Part shown: positions 17,630-26,386 of the stretch, one piece after another
How positions within the stretch are numbered: the stretch's first letter is position 1
Layout of the letters: every line of letters begins with the position of its first letter
DNA from: Oribacterium sp. P6A1
Lineage (GTDB): Bacteria; Bacillota; Clostridia; Lachnospirales; Lachnospiraceae
NCBI RefSeq assembly: GCF_000702885.1
Contig: NZ_JNKO01000023.1
Coordinates: 1 to 43,165 of the forward strand
DNA length: 43,165 nt
Direction: 5' to 3'
The notes under the pieces: model-generated
The model's database searches: none
Told to the model about the DNA's origin: nothing
The model's input: the letters and a program-made list of their open reading frames with translations, nothing else
Translations under genes and position numbers: made by a program

Positions 17630-18820
17630 ATGAAAATCTATTTCATGAAGCAATCCGCTTTGGATTACATAAAAACTAATATAGACAAATTGTATATTTA
17701 CTATTTTCAAAAGGATGATAATTCGTGGATGGAAGATGAGATTGGGGAAGATCCTTTTGTATTATTTAAGGAAATACCTGGATTAGAACTTGCTTCACTT
17801 TCTTCTGGTAGTTCAGCTGGTGAAATTGACCTAGAAAATTGTAAGCGGATATATGATGCTATGAAAGATGTCAGTGAATCTCAAGCTTCTGATGAGCGTT
17901 TATGGGCTGGTCTTTGCAATGGCGTTTTTTACAAGTATATGCGAAGAAGATATGGATATACTAATGCTATTCTTAAGGATAAAGAAAAGGATAGCAGTGG
18001 TATATTATCTAGATTCTTTTTCTCCGGTGGAAGAAGAGCCGGATTTTATAGAAATGGATTAGCCAAGTGCTGGTGGATTGGCAGAGCAACCTATGACAAA
18101 TTCAACTCTACTAATCATTTTGAAATGTTGGACATACTTGGACCGTCAGATATCAGTACTAAGATTAGTGATATTTTTTATAGCAACACCTTTGCATCAA
18201 ATCCAACAATTATAAGGGGCATTTGTAATGCGCTGAAATATTATAATGATAAGAATATTAAATTGTTGGTAAGAGAACATATACGACCAGCGATTCAGTA
18301 TCTTAATGCTGTAGGAGGAGCAACTGTATTAGATGTTTTATCTTCTGATGAGATTAAGGATATTATTATATTTAAAATTGATGAGTTGTTGAATGGTGTA
18401 AATGATGGATTGGAAATAGAACTAAATGATGCAAATCCATTGGAGTCAGAAGACTTTAGTGAATCTCAGATAGATATTTCAGAAGAAATATTACCTGCAA
18501 AGGATACAGAAAATGATTCTGCTACGAATGATATACAGAATCGAGAAACTAGTATTGTTAATGATGTATATGTCACTAGAGATGAACAGGTTGAACCTGA
18601 AAAGGATTTACCGGAATTTGTTACTACAGGATGTTATTTTAAAGTCAGAAATACAAGAGATGGTGCAGAGAAAGTATATCAGATACCAAATGGTGATTAT
18701 AATGCGAGATCGCTCGAACTAATCGAAAGAAAAATGCTGAACAAAAAGGTAGGGCATAGAATATATCTTATGGGAGCATGGTATGAACTCATAAATATTT
18801 CGTGGTCTAATCAGTTTTGA
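17630..18820 (+). CDS. DUF6339-like protein
   Basis: 396 residues. The N-terminal ~250 residues resemble the DUF6339 family, with the hallmark stretch QASDERLWAGLCNGVFYKY followed by an arginine-rich turn RRRYG and a tryptophan pair CWWIG. An acidic, Glu/Asp-rich linker spans about 265-325 (LNDANPLESEDFSESQIDIS). A compact C-terminal domain follows (CYFKVRNTRDGAEKVYQIPN to the end). Members of this family are found beside GHKL ATPase and helicase genes in defence loci, but the biochemical role is unknown to me. It is the last gene of the operon and is followed by an intrinsic terminator. Confidence 0.65.
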   Translation: MKIYFMKQSALDYIKTNIDKLYIYYFQKDDNSWMEDEIGEDPFVLFKEIPGLELASLSSGSSAGEIDLENCKRIYDAMKDVSESQASDERLWAGLCNGVFYKYMRRRYGYTNAILKDKEKDSSGILSRFFFSGGRRAGFYRNGLAKCWWIGRATYDKFNSTNHFEMLDILGPSDISTKISDIFYSNTFASNPTIIRGICNALKYYNDKNIKLLVREHIRPAIQYLNAVGGATVLDVLSSDEIKDIIIFKIDELLNGVNDGLEIELNDANPLESEDFSESQIDISEEILPAKDTENDSATNDIQNRETSIVNDVYVTRDEQVEPEKDLPEFVTTGCYFKVRNTRDGAEKVYQIPNGDYNARSLELIERKMLNKKVGHRIYLMGAWYELINISWSNQF

Positions 18821-18875
18821 TTGCCCTTAATTACTTTGTAGAGAAGTATAGTTTATCAACTATGTGAAATTAAGT

Positions 18876-18910
18876 TAGAGAGATGGTGAAAATCCATTTC
18901 TCTATTTTTT
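18876..18910 (+). terminator. Intrinsic terminator closing the defence island
   Basis: TAGAGAGATGG pairs with CCATTTCTCTA with one mismatch across a seven-base loop, followed by a T run (18904-18910). It separates the AT-rich island from the sigma-factor operon, whose GC content is clearly higher. Confidence 0.8.
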
Positions 18911-18914
18911 ATAG

Positions 18915-18925
18915 CATAATTCGGA
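18915..18925 (+). promoter_or_regulatory. CATAATTCGGA motif upstream of the sigma-factor gene
   Basis: The exact 11-mer CATAATTCGGA ends 71 bases before the sigma-factor ATG. The same 11-mer lies 75 bases before the exonuclease ATG at 25591. CATAAT could serve as a -10 element; no consensus -35 is seen at 17 bases. It may be a site for the element's own sigma factor or for a WYL regulator. Confidence 0.35.
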
Positions 18926-18996
18926 AAAAGAATGAATATGAAACGGTATTATTATCTCATAAACAAGAGAGACGAACGCGATGATGGGAGGCAGTT

Positions 18997-19986
18997 ATGA
19001 ATTCAACATTTATTCTATCTTTGATTAAAAATTATGCTAATAAAGAGAAGGAAATAAGTCAGGACGATTTTCTGGAGCTTGTAGATGGTCTTGAAGAAGA
19101 TGAGATTCAGAGCGTCCTTTCGATTCTGACAGTAAACGGCTATAAGGTCATTGATGAGTCTGTCAATAAAACCTTCTACTATACGGGAGGCAGTCTGAAG
19201 GGACTCACAAATGAAGAACTTTGTGTACTTGCTCAGAGGGGAATGAAAGAAGCAAAAGATGCTATCATCCTGAATAATGAAAGACTTGTACATAAGATTG
19301 CTACCAGAATTCTTAAGCAGTACAGAGTCACTGCTCTGGATGAGGAAGATTTATTTGTAGAAGGATGCATGGGACTCATGACAGCAGTAGAAAAGTTCGA
19401 TGTATCCCTGGGCTATAAATTCTCAACCTATGCATGTAACTGGATAAGTCAGGCTATTACCAGGGCTGCGATTAATGAAGGCTATAGCATGAGACTTCCT
19501 GTACATGTGTTTGAGCAGGTTATCCGGATCAATAAGTGCAGAAAACTCCATGGAGCTTGTTCTATATCAGATCTTCGGGAGTATGTGAATGAAGACTATG
19601 AAACAAACTGCTCCTATGAAGAAATAAAGAATCTTGTTATGTATGCTGACATGTATCTTCATACTTCAAGTCTTAATAAAGTGATCAATGACTCAGATGG
19701 CGGAGACACCGAGATAATGGATTTCATTCCCGCCAAGGATAATGTTGAAGATCAGATTGTGAAAAAAATGGTTTCTGAGGAGATAAGCAAATTACTTGAT
19801 ACTCTTTCAGAAAAAGAACACACAGTGATCAGCATGAGATTTGGTCTGGAAGGCTATAACAGGATGACTCTGGAAGAAATAGGGACGATATACAACGTAA
19901 CACGTGAGAGGATTCGTCAGATTGAATCCAAGGCAATAAAAAAACTAACTTCAAAGAAAAGAAAACTGGAGGGGCTCTATGTGTAA
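18997..19986 (+). CDS. Sigma-70 family RNA polymerase sigma factor (RpoD/group 2-like)
   Basis: 329 residues. Region 1.2-like sequence GLTNEELCVLAQRGMKEAKD leads into region 2 (about 93-160), with ALDEEDLFVEGCMGLMTAVE and the DNA-melting helix YKFSTYACNWISQAITRA. Region 3 starts MRLPVHVFEQVIRIN. Region 4 has SEKEHTVISMRFGL and the helix-turn-helix TLEEIGTIYNVTRERIRQIE. This layout is that of a primary-like factor rather than a small ECF factor, though it is shorter than housekeeping RpoD and its N-terminus (1-60) is a distinct helical segment. A complete sigma factor as element cargo, overlapping a helicase gene by eight bases, suggests the block directs its own transcription. GGGAGG precedes the ATG. 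Confidence 0.9.
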   Translation: MNSTFILSLIKNYANKEKEISQDDFLELVDGLEEDEIQSVLSILTVNGYKVIDESVNKTFYYTGGSLKGLTNEELCVLAQRGMKEAKDAIILNNERLVHKIATRILKQYRVTALDEEDLFVEGCMGLMTAVEKFDVSLGYKFSTYACNWISQAITRAAINEGYSMRLPVHVFEQVIRINKCRKLHGACSISDLREYVNEDYETNCSYEEIKNLVMYADMYLHTSSLNKVINDSDGGDTEIMDFIPAKDNVEDQIVKKMVSEEISKLLDTLSEKEHTVISMRFGLEGYNRMTLEEIGTIYNVTRERIRQIESKAIKKLTSKKRKLEGLYV

Positions 19987-22954
19987 CTATATAAATGATA
20001 TTAAAAAGATAATAGAAGAGAAGAATGCTGCAAACACACTTTTCGTACTGAGAGGTTTCAGTGTGACTGAATTTGGTTTAGCAAGAACTGCTATCTCTGA
20101 TACGATTTCAGACAATATTTCCAGACTGATGAGCCTTGCGGCTGAACCTGTAAAGATGATAGCTTTTGATGAGTTTGTATGCCTTTACGATTTTGCCCTT
20201 CGTCAGTACAAGAATATCGTAATCATCACAAACGGAGCACTTTCTGTTACTTACCCTGTGGATGTTGATATTACTGAAGAAATTGCATCATCTCTCTGCA
20301 ATCATTTTGATGATGAAAAGGACAAGGATACAGAGCTTGCTGATATTGATGAATATCTCTACATTTACAGTGATTTTCTGAAATCAGGTAATGGTTATGA
20401 ATGCTCATATAATCTCGAGGACTATGCATTAAAAGATGAAAAGATCGAGCTTATAACGCTTGGAAAGCCTGAAAACATCGAAGAGGAGCATTCATTAGGA
20501 TGCTATTCCTATGACGAGATCATTTCATATCCGGAAGTTAAGGAACTGATGCAAAAGTACTGGGGATATGATGAATTTCGAAAGTTTAGAAACTATGATC
20601 TTCAGGCACTGGAAAGAGGAGAGAAGAAGGTTATCGAGGTATCACAGGAGAAGATAATCGGAGATATGATTTCACAGGTTGAAAATTGTATCAATCATAA
20701 AAATGCAAGAGATATATTTGTTACAGCTCCAACCGGAGCCGGAAAATCGCTGATGTTCCAACTTCCGGCCATGTATCTTGCGGAAAAATATGGTCTTGTA
20801 ACTATAGTCATTACGCCTCTTATCGGTCTCATGAACGATCAGGTTCAGACACTAAATGAAAAGGGTTATATGGGTGCAAGAACCATCAATTCCGATATTT
20901 CACCGATCATCAAAGAGGAAATACTGGAGGAAGTTAAGAGAGGGGATGTAAGTATCCTGTACCTGTCTCCAGAATCACTGCTTGGCAGAAGCGGTATCGA
21001 AACACTCATCGGGTCAAGGAAGATCGGAATGATAATTGTCGATGAGGCTCATATTGTAACCACCTGGGGTAAACAGTTCAGACCGGATTACTGGTATCTC
21101 GGAGATCATGTAAATAAGCTTCGTACTACACAGGGAAAAGCTGAAGAGGATCCTATGTCTTTTGTGATAGCGACATTTACGGCCACAGCTATCTATGGCG
21201 GTCATGAGGATATGTATAAGGAAACATTGAACAGCATGCATATGGTTGACCCAATCACGTATCTTGGATACCTGAAGAGGGACAATATTTCCATAGAGAT
21301 AAATGAGATCGAAGCCAATCACAATCGTACAGAGTATGAACTTGATAAGTTTGATGCCATGGTGAAGCTTATAAGAAACAGCCTGATGCGTGGTCGAAAG
21401 ACACTCATATATTTCCCTACAGTTGCTCTTATAGAAAGATTCAGCACTTATTGCTATAAGGAAAATCTTTCAGAATTCGTCGCAAAGTATCATGGACAAA
21501 TGCTGCCGGATGACAAGGATGCAAATTTCAAGGCATTCTTAAGCGGAGAAAAGCTTATAATGCTTGCCACCAAAGCCTTTGGAATGGGCATAGATATTCC
21601 GGATATTGCAGTTGTGTCTCATTATGCTCCAACAGGAAATGTTTGTGACTATATGCAGGAAATCGGACGTGCGGCCCGCGACAAAAATATAGATGGTCAT
21701 GCAATTTATGAGCATATGAGCAATGACTTCCAACACATCAACAGACTTCATGGCCTTTCAAGACTCTATAAGAATCAGCTTGTGGAAGTGATGAAGAAGA
21801 TTCTTGAGCTGTACGAGGATCACAGATATTCTGACCGGAAGAATTCTCATACGAAAAAGAGAAATGAGATGCTCATTGATACTGAGAGCTTTGCCTATAT
21901 TTTTGAAAGTCCTTTCGGAAGTGATGAAGATATAGTAAACAAGGTCAAGACAGCCATGCTGCTTATTCAGAAAGACTATGAGAACAGAGGCATGACTCCT
22001 TTCAGGATGCGTCCGGTCCCTGTCTTTGCGTACGGATATCTTGCAATGGAACCTGCTGTAAGAGAAAGACTTAACAGCCGTTATCCCGGATGTGCTCAGC
22101 TTAAGAATGCAGGACTTAATGTCTGTGAAGTGAATCTGAAGAAGATATGGCAGACTTCATATGAAGATAAGATGTCATATCCAAAGTTCAAGTACCTTCT
22201 TTATACAGGAAGTGATGACCTGAGATTCAACCATGAATATACATTTTCAACAGCAATGTCTGTAGATGTAAGTCTGGAAGACAAGCATGATCAGATTTTT
22301 AGCAACGTTTTTGAGGCAGTGAAAGGAGCAGTAAATTATTCCGTCAGAAACAATAAGTATGTATCCGGAGAGGATCTCGTTAAACTGGTAGCAGAGTATG
22401 GAAAGATTAATACATACAAAGCTGAAAATGTAGTAAGTGTTGTCCTTGCATCCATAACGAACTTTGCAAAGTCATATTCCCGTGGAATGAACAGCAGGTT
22501 ATTTGACACAAGAACTCTTAAAAATGACAAACTGATCTACAGATTCAATCCTGCTTCAAGAGATTATTTTGGCTGGATTGAAAAGGGCTTCCGTTCAATA
22601 AAGGAAGAAACAGAAAACGGATGTATGTATGTCAGCAATGTTAATAACAGTAACAGGACAAAGGAAATCATGACAGTGCTTGGTATCCTGGAGGCGTTCG
22701 GGGTACTCAGATTTAAGTCCCTCGGAGGAACTAACAGCCAGATATATATCTATGTTAACGAAACCAAGAATATGAGAATCGTTCGTGATAAGCCTCAGAT
22801 TTACAGAAACAGACTTCTTGAGGCAATAGGCGAGAGACACAAGATATCTGTGGCCATGCTCTCATACTTGTTCCAAAACAGATTCACAAGTGATGAAATC
22901 TGGGAGCATCTTGAGAATTATTTCCTGGGCATCCTGCCGGAGGCACTTAAATAA
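19979..22954 (+). CDS. RecQ-like DEAH-box DNA helicase with long N- and C-terminal extensions
   Basis: 991 residues, much longer than typical RecQ (about 600). About 245 residues of unknown sequence precede the helicase core. Walker A APTGAGKSLMF is near 251-261, TPLIGLMNDQV near 280, DEAH near 355, the C-terminal lobe LATKAFGMGIDIPDIAVVSH near 530-550 and motif VI QEIGRAARDK near 560. The ~420 residues after it show no obvious RQC zinc site or HRDC domain. RecQ enzymes unwind 3'-5' and process forks and recombination intermediates. Translation is coupled to the sigma gene (eight-base overlap). A defence or DNA-repair role within the block is inference. Confidence 0.85.
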   Translation: MCNYINDIKKIIEEKNAANTLFVLRGFSVTEFGLARTAISDTISDNISRLMSLAAEPVKMIAFDEFVCLYDFALRQYKNIVIITNGALSVTYPVDVDITEEIASSLCNHFDDEKDKDTELADIDEYLYIYSDFLKSGNGYECSYNLEDYALKDEKIELITLGKPENIEEEHSLGCYSYDEIISYPEVKELMQKYWGYDEFRKFRNYDLQALERGEKKVIEVSQEKIIGDMISQVENCINHKNARDIFVTAPTGAGKSLMFQLPAMYLAEKYGLVTIVITPLIGLMNDQVQTLNEKGYMGARTINSDISPIIKEEILEEVKRGDVSILYLSPESLLGRSGIETLIGSRKIGMIIVDEAHIVTTWGKQFRPDYWYLGDHVNKLRTTQGKAEEDPMSFVIATFTATAIYGGHEDMYKETLNSMHMVDPITYLGYLKRDNISIEINEIEANHNRTEYELDKFDAMVKLIRNSLMRGRKTLIYFPTVALIERFSTYCYKENLSEFVAKYHGQMLPDDKDANFKAFLSGEKLIMLATKAFGMGIDIPDIAVVSHYAPTGNVCDYMQEIGRAARDKNIDGHAIYEHMSNDFQHINRLHGLSRLYKNQLVEVMKKILELYEDHRYSDRKNSHTKKRNEMLIDTESFAYIFESPFGSDEDIVNKVKTAMLLIQKDYENRGMTPFRMRPVPVFAYGYLAMEPAVRERLNSRYPGCAQLKNAGLNVCEVNLKKIWQTSYEDKMSYPKFKYLLYTGSDDLRFNHEYTFSTAMSVDVSLEDKHDQIFSNVFEAVKGAVNYSVRNNKYVSGEDLVKLVAEYGKINTYKAENVVSVVLASITNFAKSYSRGMNSRLFDTRTLKNDKLIYRFNPASRDYFGWIEKGFRSIKEETENGCMYVSNVNNSNRTKEIMTVLGILEAFGVLRFKSLGGTNSQIYIYVNETKNMRIVRDKPQIYRNRLLEAIGERHKISVAMLSYLFQNRFTSDEIWEHLENYFLGILPEALK

Positions 22955-22965
22955 CACCTCCGGCA
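22935..22965. terminator. Hairpin at the convergent end of the RecQ-like and WYL genes
   Basis: TGCCGGAGG (22935-22943) pairs perfectly with CCTCCGGCA (22957-22965). The helicase stop codon lies in the 13-base loop. There is no strong T run, so termination may be weak. It sits between convergent genes and could act in both directions. Confidence 0.5.
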
Positions 22966-22988
22966 AAATGCTAAGGTATGTTCCGGTA

Positions 22989-24011
22989 TCAGAGATCCTT
23001 CCAGGAATCGGACATCGCATAGTAAAGAAGAGCTTTATTTGCTGACGCAATTATCTCTTCCCGTACATATGCAGGTTCAATCACCTGAATGGAGGATCCA
23101 TACCCCCGGAGCCATCTTCTGAATTCTGTCATACCGATAATATCATCTTCGTAATAATAGAAATCGCCTTCCTGATAGAATTTGCAAAGTCCCTCGCGAT
23201 GCCGAATATCGTTCCTGATTTTCTGGATGAGATTTGGATTGATATCGGTCACTACGATTTTTACATGTTCTGGTTCAATTCTGGCATCATAATAGGACCC
23301 CCACATATACTTCTTCTTGGGATCATCTGTGATTACCGGGAATGGCCCATAATCTTTTATTTCTTTAACTGCTGATGTTATTCTGTCTAACCGGTAGGTA
23401 TAATCATTTGCCAGTTCAAAATAAACCCAGTTATCCGATACATTGGTGAATATATTTATCGGGAAACCCTGATGGGATTCAAGATTCCCTTCAACGTCTC
23501 TGTATAAAAAAGAGATTGCATGCTTGCCGGAAATGGCATTTTGTATAATTTCTTGATTTTTCCTTGCCGATTTTGAAATCTTCGTTATATTGTCTTTCTG
23601 TTCAAATACAGAGCTGTGCTTTAACGGGAGCTCTGTCCCGGAAAGATTTTGCAGAGCACCATATTCAAGAGCGCTTAGACCAAGCATCTGATCATCATCA
23701 TGATTCAGTATTCTGAGATCCAGGCGCCATATGACATCGTCGTATTTTCCGGCCAGCAGTTCTGCTGAAAACTGTTCTTTTTCATCTGAAAACAGTTCCA
23801 TAACAGAGTTTTCCTGGTCCGGATTATCCGGATCTGTACCATCAAGGCAGGAAGATAAAATGGTGTTGTTCATCATCTGAAGGATGAATTTTCTGGTAAA
23901 ACCAAGAGGAATCTCGCAGGAAGACGAGAGTGCCGTAATATTTGACTCAAAATCTTCTGATTTTATCAGGGAAAGCAGGCTGCTGATTATATCGAAAGTA
24001 TGTGTGTTCAT
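22989..24011 (-). CDS. WYL-domain protein (regulator, no obvious HTH)
   Basis: 340 residues. The WYL domain lies at about 165-235 (AISFLYRDVEGNLESHQGFP, then WVYFELANDYTYRLDRI). The C-terminal WCX-like extension ends MTEFRRWLRGYGSSIQVIEP. WYL proteins sense nucleic-acid or nucleotide ligands, and the BrxR/CapW group represses phage-defence operons. Unlike its upstream neighbour, its N-terminal ~100 residues show no clear helix-turn-helix, so it may work as a partner of that protein. The two genes are six bases apart and transcribed toward the RecQ-like gene. Confidence 0.8.
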   Translation of the reverse strand: MNTHTFDIISSLLSLIKSEDFESNITALSSSCEIPLGFTRKFILQMMNNTILSSCLDGTDPDNPDQENSVMELFSDEKEQFSAELLAGKYDDVIWRLDLRILNHDDDQMLGLSALEYGALQNLSGTELPLKHSSVFEQKDNITKISKSARKNQEIIQNAISGKHAISFLYRDVEGNLESHQGFPINIFTNVSDNWVYFELANDYTYRLDRITSAVKEIKDYGPFPVITDDPKKKYMWGSYYDARIEPEHVKIVVTDINPNLIQKIRNDIRHREGLCKFYQEGDFYYYEDDIIGMTEFRRWLRGYGSSIQVIEPAYVREEIIASANKALLYYAMSDSWKDL

Positions 24012-24017
24012 AGCTCT

Positions 24018-25388
24018 TTACCGGTCTTTCTCATTTATGATTATAAGACTTTCTAACTTATCGTATTTTTCAAGGGTTCTGTGATAGCTTTTCAACATCT
24101 TTTCCTTCAGTTCTGGCGGTTCCAGTGCAAGCACAGAATAGCCGAAGCTCCTCAGGTATCTGGCGAAATCTTCAAGGCCTCTGACATTATCCTCATATAT
24201 ATAACTGTATATACAGCCTTCAGGCGGGTTTTCTATGGGCCTGAAAGATGCTTCATTACGTAATCCGCAGAGGTTCCTGAATCTGGGGATGATATTATTT
24301 CCAAAGTCCTGAACAAGAACTTTCACATAGTGTACCTCACTGTCATAACCTGCGCCAAACATCTCCTCATATACCTTGAAGCAGCTCTCGTTATGGAAGA
24401 CTGTATTTTTCTCTTCTGTAACTGTAATGCCGTCAATGTAATCAAGCCGGACAGATTCCATACTATTCTTTGTATGGTTTTCACATAAAGCATAAAAGAA
24501 TCCTGTCTCAACACTATAGAAGAGCAGACATACTGAAATAAGGTCATGTCGCTTTTTATCTCTGTAAGCAGAATTAATGAAAAGACGGTTTGTTTTATAA
24601 GGGTGAGCTATAAATCTGTTAAATGTGTCGATCTGTTTCTGACTTATCTGGTTTGTTTTTCCGAATACTCTCTGAGTATAATCTGACCCCTCCAGATTCA
24701 TGATCATCTTTGCTTTCTGATAAACATTTCTGACCGGGAGAAGTTCTGTTGTTGTAGACATATGTTCTTCATAATGCAGGCAGAAACTGTAAAGGCTGTC
24801 ATCCGAGAGGGTGACTATATAAGGAGCTTTTCCTGTAAGCTCATATCGTACATTAGTATCATGCTTAATAGTCACAATCCCCATATCTCTCAGGGCGGTA
24901 AGATCTTTGCGAAGCGTGGTTACAGACAGATGTTCTGATGCGACATCTATCGAATCCGGATCAGTCATTTCTGAGGAATTCTCTGATCTTATTGATTTGA
25001 TAAGGTGATTATCATCATAGGCTTTCCTGCCGGATATTTTCAGAGAGTATTCCATATCGTAGTCTTTGATGCTGAGAATCTTTAAAACCATGTCTCTGAA
25101 AGAAAGTGAGCCATATCTCGATAAGATAAATATGATGAGCCACATGCGAAGATCGCTGTCTTTTATGGCAGGAATGATATTCTGATCGTTGCCCTGCAAG
25201 AGCTTTAGCATGCCGCTTCTGGGAGGAGAGTCGATAATATAGCCATCCTCTCTGATGGAATTAAGTATTTCGCTCAGCCTTGATTTGGATATCCCTGTTT
25301 CAGAAATCAGGATATCTCTCTGAATGTATTCGTTAGCACGCTGGACAAGGTAGTCCAGGACTTTCTGTTTGTAATTGATTTTTGCCAT
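24018..25388 (-). CDS. WYL-domain transcriptional regulator with N-terminal HTH
   Basis: 456 residues. The N-terminus carries a winged-helix/HTH (IQRDILISETGISKSRLSEI) with a following wing. A second helical region at about 170-220 includes TLRKDLTALRDMGIVTIKHD, itself DeoR/HTH-like. The WYL domain is at about 270-345 and the WCX-type extension ends DFARYLRSFGYSVLALEPPE. The promoter region faces the exonuclease gene at 25591 (about 200 bases, divergent), a usual place for repressor binding. A ribosome-binding site AGGTG precedes the ATG. It probably controls itself, its WYL partner and the divergent operon. Confidence 0.82.
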   Translation of the reverse strand: MAKINYKQKVLDYLVQRANEYIQRDILISETGISKSRLSEILNSIREDGYIIDSPPRSGMLKLLQGNDQNIIPAIKDSDLRMWLIIFILSRYGSLSFRDMVLKILSIKDYDMEYSLKISGRKAYDDNHLIKSIRSENSSEMTDPDSIDVASEHLSVTTLRKDLTALRDMGIVTIKHDTNVRYELTGKAPYIVTLSDDSLYSFCLHYEEHMSTTTELLPVRNVYQKAKMIMNLEGSDYTQRVFGKTNQISQKQIDTFNRFIAHPYKTNRLFINSAYRDKKRHDLISVCLLFYSVETGFFYALCENHTKNSMESVRLDYIDGITVTEEKNTVFHNESCFKVYEEMFGAGYDSEVHYVKVLVQDFGNNIIPRFRNLCGLRNEASFRPIENPPEGCIYSYIYEDNVRGLEDFARYLRSFGYSVLALEPPELKEKMLKSYHRTLEKYDKLESLIIINEKDR

Positions 25389-25504
25389 AGTTCACCTGTT
25401 TCAGGGTTGTTGTATGCAGCATCATGAACACTGTTATTATCGGGCAAGTTTCCCTTTACCTTCCTTATAAATCCATTGTAACTGTATCTGTAGAAATGGC
25501 AATA

Positions 25505-25515
25505 CATAATTCGGA
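25505..25515 (+). promoter_or_regulatory. CATAATTCGGA motif in the divergent WYL/exonuclease promoter region
   Basis: Exact copy of the 11-mer at 18915. AAATCCATT also occurs upstream of both copies, 16 bases before the motif at 18890 and 27 bases before it here, about one helical turn different. Shared spacing to the start codons (71 and 75 bases) suggests common control of the two transcripts. Confidence 0.35.
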
Positions 25516-25590
25516 TTATTAATGAACCTGAAGGCTTATGATGTGTATATAAAGAACAGGGAAACAAAGATAATAAACCGGAGGTACAGA

Positions 25591-26256
25591 ATGAAGCATA
25601 TAGTCGTAGATTTGGAAATGAACACAATTCGCAGAAAGTCAGAAGCCAGAAAAATCTGGAACATGGAAACTATAGAGATAGGAGCAGTCATGCTTGATGA
25701 TAATCTTGAGGAAATAGCTTCTTTCCGTACATATGTTAAGCCGGAGTTCAATGACTGCATCGAGAGAAAGATAACGAGACTGACAGGCATTACAGACGAT
25801 ATGGTGAAGAATGCTCCATCATTCAGTGAGGCTCTGAGAATGTTCACAAACTGGTGCCTCGGGACCAATGATGATGTGACTATATATGCCTGGAGTGAAT
25901 CAGATTATATGCAGATTTCAAATGAAATGTTTCTCAAGAATTACCATGTTTCTGACAGAGAAAAGGATCTTCTGCTTAATGAATGGTCTGATTTCCAGCA
26001 TGAGTTTGATTCACATCTTGGGTTTCAGAAGCAGGTTTCGCTTAGGATGGCGCTGGATATGGCAGGTGTCGATTTTGCCGGCAGGGAACATGATGCACTT
26101 GATGATGCCAGAAATACGGCAGAACTTCTTCATATCTTCAGAGACAGAAACCTGTTTGATCTGACTCTCAGGAAGATAAAGGAATATATGGAACCGTCAA
26201 GTGTTGCAAGTTCTATGGGTGAATTGTTCGATTTCTCTATGTTTGCATGTGCATGA
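25591..26256 (+). CDS. DEDDh-type 3'-5' exonuclease (DnaQ/KapD/ERI-1-like)
   Basis: 221 residues from ATG 25591, which has GGAGG seven bases upstream; the frame extends upstream to 25522 without a better site. Exo I motif VVDLEMNT supplies the first Asp/Glu, an ITGITDDMV segment follows, exo II is near YAWSESDYMQI, and exo III reads HDALDDARNTAEL (His and Asp of DEDDh). Stand-alone proteins of this size trim RNA or ssDNA from the 3' end. The gene is divergent from the WYL pair. A second, different DEDDh protein is encoded at 29.5 kb. Confidence 0.88.
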   Translation: MKHIVVDLEMNTIRRKSEARKIWNMETIEIGAVMLDDNLEEIASFRTYVKPEFNDCIERKITRLTGITDDMVKNAPSFSEALRMFTNWCLGTNDDVTIYAWSESDYMQISNEMFLKNYHVSDREKDLLLNEWSDFQHEFDSHLGFQKQVSLRMALDMAGVDFAGREHDALDDARNTAELLHIFRDRNLFDLTLRKIKEYMEPSSVASSMGELFDFSMFACA

Positions 26257-26386
26257 TTATATAAATGTTAATTATACATTGTACTTCATTTAGGAATAAC
26301 AGGCAAGCGAAAGTCAGGGAATCAGGATAAAGGTATAGTTACGGATGTAAAAAAGATTTGTTTTTTAAATTTGGAGGTTTGAAAAG

